Below, one piece after another: positions 52,784-59,854 of a DNA stretch of 64,000 nucleotides. Numbering within the stretch: position 1 is the stretch's first letter; every line of letters begins with the position of its first letter. Source of the stretch: CAXXOK01 sp001604115 (GTDB taxonomy: Bacteria; Bacillota; Clostridia; Christensenellales; Aristaeellaceae); NCBI GenBank assembly GCA_034928535.1, contig JAYFOV010000011.1, positions 19,150 to 83,149 of the forward strand, given 5' to 3'. A program made the position numbers and the translations under genes. The notes beneath the pieces were generated by a model. It was not told the origin of the DNA and searched no databases. It saw nothing but the letters and a program-made list of their open reading frames with translations.

Positions 52784-55024
52784 TTACAGGCCTGGCCGCT
52801 CCATGGTCAGCGGCGTGTTGCCGACCATGGCTGTCTGCCCATACAACGTAAGGGTCAGCGGCGCACCCTCGCAGTGCAGCGCCACCCTTTGCGGTTCCAC
52901 CTGCACACGCAGCAGAGACTCCCGCACCCGCAGGCTAAAGCGCAGGTGCGTCCAGTGCTCCGGCAGCCAGGGCGCCAACGACAGGTGGCCGCCTTCAAAG
53001 CGCACCCCGCCAAACCCGCGTACAATGGTCATCCATGCTGCCGCCACACTGGAAAGATGCAGCCCGTCCCGTGTGTTGCGGTTATAATTGTCCAGATCCA
53101 GCCGTGTGGCAAAGCCAAAGAAATCAAGCGCCGCACCACGCAACCCCACTTCGGAAGCAATGATGGCATGCACCGAGGGCGACAGGCTGCTTTCATGGAT
53201 GCAGCGCGGCTCGTAAAAGGCATAATTTACTGCCTTCTCTTCCGGGGTAAAATCATCCGGGTACAGGAACATAGCCATGAGCACATCAGGCTGCTTGAGC
53301 ATATCCGTGCGGTAAATGCGGTCATAGCTCCAATGGTCGTACAGTGGGAACTCCCCGACCGGGATGGCCTGCACATCGATATGCGGCAGGCTGAAATACC
53401 CTTCATGCTGCTCAAAGACCCCATCGGCACGCCGGAGCAGGATCATCCGCTCAGCGGCAAGCGCCCAGGCTTCGGGTTCCGCGGCGTTCAATCCAGTTTT
53501 GGCGGTCAGCGCGGCGCGCTCCTGCTCGCCCATATCCCGGATCACCTTGGCGGCATAGTGCAGCGTTTTTTTGCCAAGATAGTTGGTGTAAAAGTCATGG
53601 CTGACCATCATGTGGAACTCGTCCGGTCCCATCACGCCATAGAAGCCGAAGCCCTGATCGTTCCACCCGCCTCGGGAGAGCACATAGCGCGCGATCTGCA
53701 CAAGCATCTCCGCGCCCTCACGGTACAGGAATGCTTGATCTCCCGTGAGCTCAGCATAGGTCTGAATGGCATAGGCCACCGAAGTGGACGGCTGCATTTG
53801 CAAGGAGGAATGCTGCCACAGCGTGCAAGCTTCCGTGCCATCCATGGTCGCGATCGGGTAACAGGCTCCCTGCAGATCCAGCTCCCGAGCGCGCGCCATC
53901 GCCTGCGGCAACGTGTGGTAGCGGTACAGCAGCAGATGTTTGGCTGCTTGCGGTTCACTCAGCAGGTAAAAGGGCAGGCAGTATGTTTCCGTATCCCAGA
54001 AGGCGTGGCCGTTATAGGCTTCGCCCGTCAATCCCTTTGCGCCGATGTTGTCACGCGGGCTCAGGCCACGGTAGGTGCTGTGGAGCTGAAACAGGCAGTA
54101 GCGGACTCCCTGCTGGTTTTCAGGATCGCCGCCGATCTCCACATCATTGGCTGCCCAGTAGGCCTGAAAATGCGCCGTGTTCCCAGCCAGCACATCGGCA
54201 AAGGCAGGCGCATCCCCCTGCGGATCAGGGGCATCGCCCGGGTGCAACACCACCACGGACACAGCCCGCTCCGCCTGCAACGCCACCCCGCGTGCCAGCG
54301 TGAAGCTGTGCTGCTGCGCCACATAGCGGTTGCTGCGCAAAAGCCGCGTTTCGCCCGTGCAGGTTGCTTGCAGTATATAGCGTGCAGTAATATCGGTGCT
54401 GGCTGTTTTCAAAGCCAGCACGCTGCGGCTTTCGCCTGCAGAATCGGAAACATCCACCCACTGGCATTGACCGTTGGTCTTGTGGATGATGTTGCCATCC
54501 ACGGCAAACGTCAGCATCACAGGCACATCCTGATCCAGCGCGCACAGCGTGATGCGTTGCACGAGCCACTGTGGGTGCTCCATCGCCAACAGCCGCTCAA
54601 ATCGAACCTCGATGGCGCCATACGCCGCCGTTCGCCACACAAAGCTCCGGGTCAGCAGCCCGTTGCGCATATCCAGCACGCGCACAAAATCGGTAAAGGC
54701 ACAAAGCCCCAGATCCAGCGTTTCGCTGCCCACGGCCAGCCGGGTGGCCAGTGCATCGGCCGCTGTTACCATATAGTGCGTGCGGTGCACAAAGCCGAGG
54801 TAATCACTGTCCGGCCGATGCGGCTGCGCCTCATATACACCGCCCAAATAGCTGCCCCGCAGGCTCGGCAGGCTGCCGCCTTCCTCAAAATACCCGCGCA
54901 CGCCCATGTGCTCATTGGCCAGCGAGAAAATCGATTCCCCTTCCAACGCATGCGCAGGGTCAAACCCTTTTTCAATGATCCTGTGCGTATCCAGTCCAAA
55001 ATAACGATCCGCGGACTTGCCCAC
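52784..55024 (-). CDS. GH65 disaccharide phosphorylase
   Basis: 746 residues of glycoside hydrolase family 65, most of whose members split alpha-glucosides with phosphate and invert the linkage to give beta-glucose 1-phosphate. The N-terminal beta-sandwich has FSLANEHMGVRGYFEEG near residue 35; the (alpha/alpha)6 barrel holds the catalytic glutamate in VMGPDEFHMMVSHDFYTNYL near 460, and CIHESSLSPSVHAI near 615 is the phosphate-binding HxSSLS motif. GTG 55024 follows AGGGGGAG. It follows the permease gene by 46 bases. It differs from the second GH65 (59855) at the N-terminus, so different substrates are likely. Confidence 0.9.
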   Translation of the reverse strand: MGKSADRYFGLDTHRIIEKGFDPAHALEGESIFSLANEHMGVRGYFEEGGSLPSLRGSYLGGVYEAQPHRPDSDYLGFVHRTHYMVTAADALATRLAVGSETLDLGLCAFTDFVRVLDMRNGLLTRSFVWRTAAYGAIEVRFERLLAMEHPQWLVQRITLCALDQDVPVMLTFAVDGNIIHKTNGQCQWVDVSDSAGESRSVLALKTASTDITARYILQATCTGETRLLRSNRYVAQQHSFTLARGVALQAERAVSVVVLHPGDAPDPQGDAPAFADVLAGNTAHFQAYWAANDVEIGGDPENQQGVRYCLFQLHSTYRGLSPRDNIGAKGLTGEAYNGHAFWDTETYCLPFYLLSEPQAAKHLLLYRYHTLPQAMARARELDLQGACYPIATMDGTEACTLWQHSSLQMQPSTSVAYAIQTYAELTGDQAFLYREGAEMLVQIARYVLSRGGWNDQGFGFYGVMGPDEFHMMVSHDFYTNYLGKKTLHYAAKVIRDMGEQERAALTAKTGLNAAEPEAWALAAERMILLRRADGVFEQHEGYFSLPHIDVQAIPVGEFPLYDHWSYDRIYRTDMLKQPDVLMAMFLYPDDFTPEEKAVNYAFYEPRCIHESSLSPSVHAIIASEVGLRGAALDFFGFATRLDLDNYNRNTRDGLHLSSVAAAWMTIVRGFGGVRFEGGHLSLAPWLPEHWTHLRFSLRVRESLLRVQVEPQRVALHCEGAPLTLTLYGQTAMVGNTPLTMERPGL

Positions 55025-55070
55025 GTCGTTTCTCCCCCTACTGTTGTCACGCTTGCGCTAGCGCAAGGGT

Positions 55071-55967
55071 TCAACCCTTGATGCCTGCCGAGATCACATT
55101 CTGCGTGATTTGCCGCTGGAAAGCGATAAAAAGCACGATCGGCGGTATGATCGAAAACACAATGGCACGGATGATGTCCATATTATTGACCCGATCGGAA
55201 GTACGGTAGGTGAACAGCCGCACCATGACCGTTTCCAGCTTGGTGCCGCCCAGCACCAGATACGGCAGCAGGAAATCGCTCCAGGCGGCATTGACCGCAT
55301 AAATCACGATCACGATATTGATGGGCATGGACAGCGGCAGCACGATGCGGAAAAAGAGCTGCCAATGATCGCACCCATCCAGCCTGGCGGCTTCCAGCAG
55401 ACTGCCCGGCATGGCATCGTAAAAATTCTTGAACAGCACCACATAAAAGGCACTTGCCCCCATGGACATCCACAGCGGCAGAAACGATCCACCCAGCCCC
55501 AGCCGTGTGATGTTGATGAACAGCGGCACGATGCTGGTGGTCGCCGGTACCATGAGCGTACCCATGATCAGCGCCCACACCACCTTCCAGCCGCGCGGCT
55601 TGAGCCGGCTGATGCCATAGGCCAGCAAGCCGTTAAACAGCACGGCGCACACCACGCTGCCCGCAACCACCGCCAGGGAGTTCAGGTAATAACGTACATA
55701 TTTCATCTGGTTCCAGGTATCCAAATAGCCGTCCAAAGAAAAGCTTGCAGGCAGGAGTTGCAGGTAATAGCGGTTGTCCGTGCCCTTTACGCCCCGGTTG
55801 AACTCCTTGAGCTCCTTGAACCCGGACAGGAGCACCCACAGCACCGGCATGATGGCTACCAGCGCAATGACCACACAGATGGCCGTCATCAGCGCATAGC
55901 CCACCCGCACCCGCGGGTTGTGCAAATCATAAGGGCGCACCGCGCCGACAAAGTGTTTCTTTTTCAA
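55071..55967 (-). CDS. Sugar ABC transporter permease, MalG type
   Basis: 298 residues, about six membrane segments, one of two permeases of a CUT1-family carbohydrate importer. The cytoplasmic EAA loop is AMPGSLLEAARLDGCDHWQL near residue 200. It starts with TTG at 55967, 7 bases after GGAGGG. It follows the MalF-type gene by 13 bases. No ATPase gene is present in the operon; a shared MsmK-type ATPase elsewhere is the usual solution. Confidence 0.93.
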   Translation of the reverse strand: MKKKHFVGAVRPYDLHNPRVRVGYALMTAICVVIALVAIMPVLWVLLSGFKELKEFNRGVKGTDNRYYLQLLPASFSLDGYLDTWNQMKYVRYYLNSLAVVAGSVVCAVLFNGLLAYGISRLKPRGWKVVWALIMGTLMVPATTSIVPLFINITRLGLGGSFLPLWMSMGASAFYVVLFKNFYDAMPGSLLEAARLDGCDHWQLFFRIVLPLSMPINIVIVIYAVNAAWSDFLLPYLVLGGTKLETVMVRLFTYRTSDRVNNMDIIRAIVFSIIPPIVLFIAFQRQITQNVISAGIKG

Positions 55968-55980
55968 AGCGCAGCCCTCC

Positions 55981-56889
55981 TTACATGTCTTGCTCCCGGT
56001 TCACCTTGTTATATACGAGCGTGAGCGTGATCAGCACAATGGAAATGAGCACGGAAATCGCGCTGGCACGGCTATAATCGAACTTTTCAAACGCATAGCG
56101 GAAAACAAGCTGCATTAGCGATACGGATGCGTTGTTGGGGCCACCGTTGGTCATGACCAGCGGCTCATAAAGAATTTGGAAAACCGCAATCACTTGCAGG
56201 ATCAACAGTGTGCGCGCCAGGTTGTACAGTTGCGGCAATGCCACATGAAAAATCCGTTGCCGCACGTTTGCACCGTCGATCACCGCTGCTTCGTACAACT
56301 CCGGGCTGATGCCCTGAAGCCCGGCCAAATAGAGCAGCGAAGTCGCGCCTGCGCCCTTCCACGTCATGGTAACCACAATCAGGGGAATGACCCTTCCGGC
56401 GTCATTGAGCCAATTCTGCGGCGCCACGCCAAGCATCCCCAGCAGCATGTTCATCCCGCCATAAGCATCGCTTTTGAAAATGTAACGCCACAGAAATACC
56501 GTCGCCAGGCTGGGCACGATGTTGGGCAAGTATACCGCAGTGCGGTACAAACTCTTACCCCGGGTAGATTCATGGATGAAGATGGCCATCACGATCGGCA
56601 ACAAAAACCCGATGATGAGCGACCAAAGCAGGTATAGGAAGGTATTGCCCACTGCGGGCCAAAAATCCGGCTGGGTGAGTACAAAACGGTAATTATCCAA
56701 CCCTACAAAGCGAACGACGCGGGTGCCGTTTGCCTCGTACAGCGAAAGCCGGATCGCTTCCAGCAGCGGTTGCCAGATAAAAAAGGCAAAGAGCACCAGC
56801 CCCGGCAGCATGACCGCCCACGAAGCCAGATCCCGCTGCCACCGCACACCGCGCTCCCTGCGTAAAATTCTGCCGGGTTGTTGGATCAC
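55981..56889 (-). CDS. Sugar ABC transporter permease, MalF type
   Basis: 302 residues, about six membrane segments, partner of the MalG-type permease. The EAA motif ISPELYEAAVIDGANVRQRI is near residue 203. The protein starts with GTG at 56889 (VIQQPGRILRRERG), with a weak GAGG just before it. It lies between the solute-binding gene and the second permease. A stable hairpin at 56924-56964 precedes it, so it is probably made in lower amount than the binding protein. Confidence 0.93.
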   Translation of the reverse strand: MIQQPGRILRRERGVRWQRDLASWAVMLPGLVLFAFFIWQPLLEAIRLSLYEANGTRVVRFVGLDNYRFVLTQPDFWPAVGNTFLYLLWSLIIGFLLPIVMAIFIHESTRGKSLYRTAVYLPNIVPSLATVFLWRYIFKSDAYGGMNMLLGMLGVAPQNWLNDAGRVIPLIVVTMTWKGAGATSLLYLAGLQGISPELYEAAVIDGANVRQRIFHVALPQLYNLARTLLILQVIAVFQILYEPLVMTNGGPNNASVSLMQLVFRYAFEKFDYSRASAISVLISIVLITLTLVYNKVNREQDM

Positions 56890-56923
56890 CTCGATCGCCC
56901 CCTATGGAACCTTGCCCTGAAAA

Positions 56924-56964
56924 GGCCGCCGCGGTTGAGGCCTGTTGCCCCGCCCGCGACGGCC
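56924..56964 (-). terminator. Intra-operon hairpin after the solute-binding gene
   Basis: On the minus strand GGCCGTCGCGG (56964-56954) pairs with CCGCGGCGGCC (56934-56924), one pair being G-T, followed by TTTT (56923-56920). Such attenuators often lie between the binding-protein gene and the permease genes and set a higher dose of the former. Confidence 0.55.
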
Positions 56965-56976
56965 CGGCAAAATCCC

Positions 56977-58347
56977 TTACTTGTTCACGGTATCATCCAA
57001 AATCTGCTGGAGGTTGGTGTTGGCAGTATCCATGAGCGCCTGCACATCGGCATTCTGATCCGTCACCACAGCCTGGAGCACCTTGGTCAGCTCGGCATAG
57101 AGATCCTGTGCGTTCACGGGTTCCTCCATGCGCAGGTTGCCTTCCTTGGCCACAGTATCAAAGTAATTCTGGAACATACGGGTGTCCACATTGCTGTACT
57201 CGGCCACCACTGCCTGGCGCGCGGCGATCAGGTCGGCGTCGGTCCAGCTGGGGAACTCATTGATCACAGGAGTCCCGTTGGTCTGGCGCGCCTTGGCATC
57301 AGCCACGAGGCCGGCTTTGGCGGGATCGCTCAGCACAGGCGCCTTGCCCATGGTCTCCAGATATTTCAGGGCTGCCTTGATGGCTTCCGGCGTGGCGTTG
57401 GCCGCAAACATATAGGGCGTGCCGCCAAACAGGCTGTACTGGCCGCCGGGGCCCGCAGGCAAACCGGCCATCATGAGTTTGTCCACCGGCAAGCCGTTGT
57501 TGGTGGTGGGCTGGGAAACCGCATCGTTGGCGGCAATGTACATGGCAGCCGCACCGGTGCCCAGTTGGGTGAAGCCTGTGCCCCAATCCTCGCTGGTGGG
57601 GTCGGCAGTCAGCACGTCATACTTCCATTTCAGATCCTTGACATACTGCATAGCTGCCACCGCTTCAGGGCTGTTCAGGTTAGCGTGCCATTTTCCGGTT
57701 TCGTCCTGGGATTCCAGCGTAGCGCCAAAGTTCCAGGCGATGTTGGAGAAGTGCCAGCCGCCGGCATTGTCCTTGGCCAGCAGCACAAGCCCTGCAGAAC
57801 CGGTCGCGTCCTTGATCTTGACCGCGGTCTGTGCCAGCTCATCCCACGTCTTGGGGTAAAGGGGCAGGCCGTCGGCATCCACCAGCCCGGCATCTTCAAA
57901 CACTTCGGCGTTGATCATCAGCCCCAGGGCATAACCGTCCCGCGGCACGCCGTAGATGCGGCCGTTGGCATCGCTCAGCAGGCTGCGGATGGTGGGGTTC
58001 ATTTTATCAGTCCAGCCCAGTTCATTGAGCTCATCGGTGATGTCCGCCACAAAGCCGCCGCGGATCAGTTTTTGCGGCTCAGTGAACCATGTTTCAAAGA
58101 TGGTAGGCACAGTGCCGGCTTCGGCCATGGCCACGAAGGTATCGACTGCGTACTTGTAATGCGCTTTTTCCACCGTGACATCGGGCAGCGCCTTGGCAAA
58201 CTCCGCCAGGAAGAATTCATGCGCCTCCAGCGCGGCGGTATCCACATCCTCGGGGTAGATGCCCAGCTTGAGCACGGTCTCGCCCAGCGCGGAGAAGGCG
58301 GTCAGGCTCAACATGATGACCAGCAGCACAGCAACCAGCTTTTTCAT
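56977..58347 (-). CDS. Extracellular sugar-binding protein of an ABC importer
   Basis: 456 residues of the CUT1 solute-binding family (MalE/SBP_bac_1). It has a signal peptide (KKLVAVLLVIMLSLTAFSALGE), an N-lobe, a C-lobe with VDKLMMAGLPAGPGGQYSLF near residue 290, and no tandem domain. Unlike most binding proteins of Gram-positive bacteria, the signal ends ALGE with no cysteine, so no lipobox can be found; the protein may be released or held by an uncleaved signal. ATG 58347 follows AAAGGAGG. It is the first gene of the operon, under the promoter at 58542-58571, with operator sites at 58520-58533 and 58418-58431. Confidence 0.93.
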   Translation of the reverse strand: MKKLVAVLLVIMLSLTAFSALGETVLKLGIYPEDVDTAALEAHEFFLAEFAKALPDVTVEKAHYKYAVDTFVAMAEAGTVPTIFETWFTEPQKLIRGGFVADITDELNELGWTDKMNPTIRSLLSDANGRIYGVPRDGYALGLMINAEVFEDAGLVDADGLPLYPKTWDELAQTAVKIKDATGSAGLVLLAKDNAGGWHFSNIAWNFGATLESQDETGKWHANLNSPEAVAAMQYVKDLKWKYDVLTADPTSEDWGTGFTQLGTGAAAMYIAANDAVSQPTTNNGLPVDKLMMAGLPAGPGGQYSLFGGTPYMFAANATPEAIKAALKYLETMGKAPVLSDPAKAGLVADAKARQTNGTPVINEFPSWTDADLIAARQAVVAEYSNVDTRMFQNYFDTVAKEGNLRMEEPVNAQDLYAELTKVLQAVVTDQNADVQALMDTANTNLQQILDDTVNK

Positions 58348-58417
58348 CGGGGGTACCTCCTTTAGTCTGTTGAGATGCTTCGAGATACGCCGCGGCGTAT
58401 CCTCTCACCCAGGAAAG

Positions 58418-58431
58418 GTTTTACGTTAAAC
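58418..58431. promoter_or_regulatory. LacI-type operator, leader of the ABC operon
   Basis: GTTTTACGTTAAAC, one base away from the perfect palindrome GTTTAACGTTAAAC. It lies about 70 bases before the start of the binding-protein gene, within its leader, where a bound repressor would block elongation or form a loop with the 58520 site. Confidence 0.65.
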
Positions 58432-58519
58432 TTCCCAGATTCCATGCATTCTTTCTCGCAGGGGCACAACGGCGCCTTCCAGTTACCCCGCGCAAAAATA
58501 CAAATCATCAGTTCGTGAA

Positions 58520-58533
58520 GTTTTACGTTCAAC
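58520..58533. promoter_or_regulatory. LacI-type operator at the ABC operon start point
   Basis: GTTTTACGTTCAAC, an imperfect copy of GTTTAACGTTAAAC. It begins nine bases after the -10 element of the leftward promoter (58542-58547) and so covers the predicted start point near 58535. A third, weaker half-site, GTTTAACGCAAC, is at 58574-58585. Confidence 0.65.
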
Positions 58534-58541
58534 GTATCCGC

Positions 58542-58571
58542 ATTGTATCACGGCCCTGATTCCGCTGTCAA
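58542..58571 (-). promoter_or_regulatory. Sigma-A promoter of the sugar operon
   Basis: On the minus strand a consensus TTGACA (58571-58566) and TACAAT (58547-58542) are 18 bases apart. It faces away from the lacI promoter in the shared 328-base region 58348-58675, which contains no gene. Confidence 0.75.
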
Positions 58572-58616
58572 GCGTTTAACGCAACATTTTTATGAATCAA
58601 CGCGCAACTTTAGCAC

Positions 58617-58645
58617 TTTTCACCAGATAATGATTATGCTATAAT
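58617..58645 (+). promoter_or_regulatory. Promoter of the lacI-type regulator
   Basis: An extended -10 TGCTATAAT (TATAAT at 58640-58645) with a weak TTTTCA -35 (58617-58622) at 17 bases. The ATG follows 30 bases later. Confidence 0.6.
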
Positions 58646-58675
58646 GGTTTCAATACTGCAAGGGAGGCCGCGCGC

Positions 58676-59695
58676 ATGGTGACCATCAAGGATATCGCAA
58701 ACGCTGTGGGCGTGAGCGCCACCACTGTGTCCAACGTGATCCGGGGCAATCCCGGCCGCGTTTCCCCGGAAATGATTGAACGTATTCAGACCGCCATCCA
58801 GACAATGCGCTATACGCCCAACCTTTCCGCTCGGGCGCTGGTATCCAGCACCTCCCACATTGTGGGGGTCATCAACCATTTGGTGCCGCTCGACTCCGGC
58901 GGTTTTTTTCAGGATCCGTTTCACGGCGCATTGCTGGCGGGCATCGAACAGGCGCTACGGGAGCGTGGCTATTATATGATGATGCGAACCATCGATAATA
59001 CGCCGGAATTGCTGAGTTTGCTGAATAATTGGAATTTGGATGGTCTCATCCTCACAGGTATTTTCCCCTCCGATTTCTACACCGATCTGCTTAAGCAGCC
59101 TACCCCTTTCCTCCTGGTGGACAGCTACGTGCTGGGCGCTGCGCCGCAGGTGCGCTTGCAGGATCGGGAGGGCGGCTACCTGGCCGGCAAGCATCTGCTG
59201 TCCATGGGACACCGCCGGATTCTTTTTTGTGGGCCGCCCATCCATGAGCACGGCGTGCTGCGGGAGCGCTACGACGGTTTTTGCGAAGCGCTTCGTGAAT
59301 ATGGCGTGACCCCCCAGCCGCAGGATGTGTACAGCCTGGAAATCGGCATTGAGCAAAGCACGGCGCTGGGGCGCATGCTGGCCAAGCGGACGGATTATAC
59401 CGCCATTTTTGCCACGGCCGATATTTTGGCCGCCGGAATCATTTCCGGGCTGCATGAGGAAGGCAAGCATGTGCCGGAGGACGTGAGCATTGTTGGTTTT
59501 GATGATTTAAACATCGCTCGCCTGACCAGCCCGCAGCTCACCACCGTGCACCAGGATGTGACCCGCCGTGGCAGCCGCGCGGCCGAGATGCTCATTGCCC
59601 GCATCGAGAAAACCCCTGGCGCCGAAACCACCATCACCATGCCCGTCAAGCTGGTGGAGCGGCAAAGCGTGCGCCGCTTGCCGACCCCGCAGTAA
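58676..59695 (+). CDS. LacI-family transcriptional regulator
   Basis: 339 residues. The N-terminal helix-turn-helix reads VTIKDIANAVGVSATTVSNV, with the hinge-type helix YTPNLSARALVSSTS, followed by a periplasmic-binding-protein-like sensor domain (VGVINHLVPLDSGGFF through VSIVGFDDLNIARL, ending TTVHQDVTRRGSRAAEMLI). It is divergent from the sugar operon and upstream of a GH65 gene. Palindromes on both sides (58418, 58520, 59818) are its probable operators. ATG 58676 follows AAGGGAGG. The inducer is unknown. Confidence 0.94.
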   Translation: MVTIKDIANAVGVSATTVSNVIRGNPGRVSPEMIERIQTAIQTMRYTPNLSARALVSSTSHIVGVINHLVPLDSGGFFQDPFHGALLAGIEQALRERGYYMMMRTIDNTPELLSLLNNWNLDGLILTGIFPSDFYTDLLKQPTPFLLVDSYVLGAAPQVRLQDREGGYLAGKHLLSMGHRRILFCGPPIHEHGVLRERYDGFCEALREYGVTPQPQDVYSLEIGIEQSTALGRMLAKRTDYTAIFATADILAAGIISGLHEEGKHVPEDVSIVGFDDLNIARLTSPQLTTVHQDVTRRGSRAAEMLIARIEKTPGAETTITMPVKLVERQSVRRLPTPQ

Positions 59696-59784
59696 CACGT
59701 GCCCCGTCGCGCCGCACCCGTATGCTCCGATTCCTCGGCCAGCCCACCTGACGGCCCTGCTTTGTTCTCACCTAAACTGTATTT

Positions 59785-59809
59785 CGGGGCGCGTGCCCCG
59801 ATACTTTTT
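59785..59809 (+). terminator. Weak terminator between lacI and GH65
   Basis: CGGGGC (59785-59790) pairs with GCCCCG (59795-59800), followed by ATACTTTTT. It would end the regulator transcript before the operator at 59818. Confidence 0.45.
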
Positions 59810-59817
59810 CCACTCAA

Positions 59818-59831
59818 GTTTAACGTTAAAT
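59818..59831. promoter_or_regulatory. LacI-type operator before the second GH65 gene
   Basis: GTTTAACGTTAAAT contains the perfect 12-base palindrome TTTAACGTTAAA (59819-59830), 24 bases ahead of the ATG at 59855. I do not find a clear -35/-10 pair for this gene. Confidence 0.7.
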
Positions 59832-59854
59832 CTCATATTTCGGAGGATGCTACC

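Noticed and set aside
52577..55081. 834-codon open frame opposite the GH65 gene
   Set aside because: It is the mirror of a real GH65 gene with intact motifs; its peptide is rich in His, Gln and Arg with no domain, as expected for antisense of GC-rich codons, and it has no ribosome site.
56878..58365. 495-codon open frame opposite the solute-binding gene
   Set aside because: Shadow of a typical binding protein; no ribosome site.
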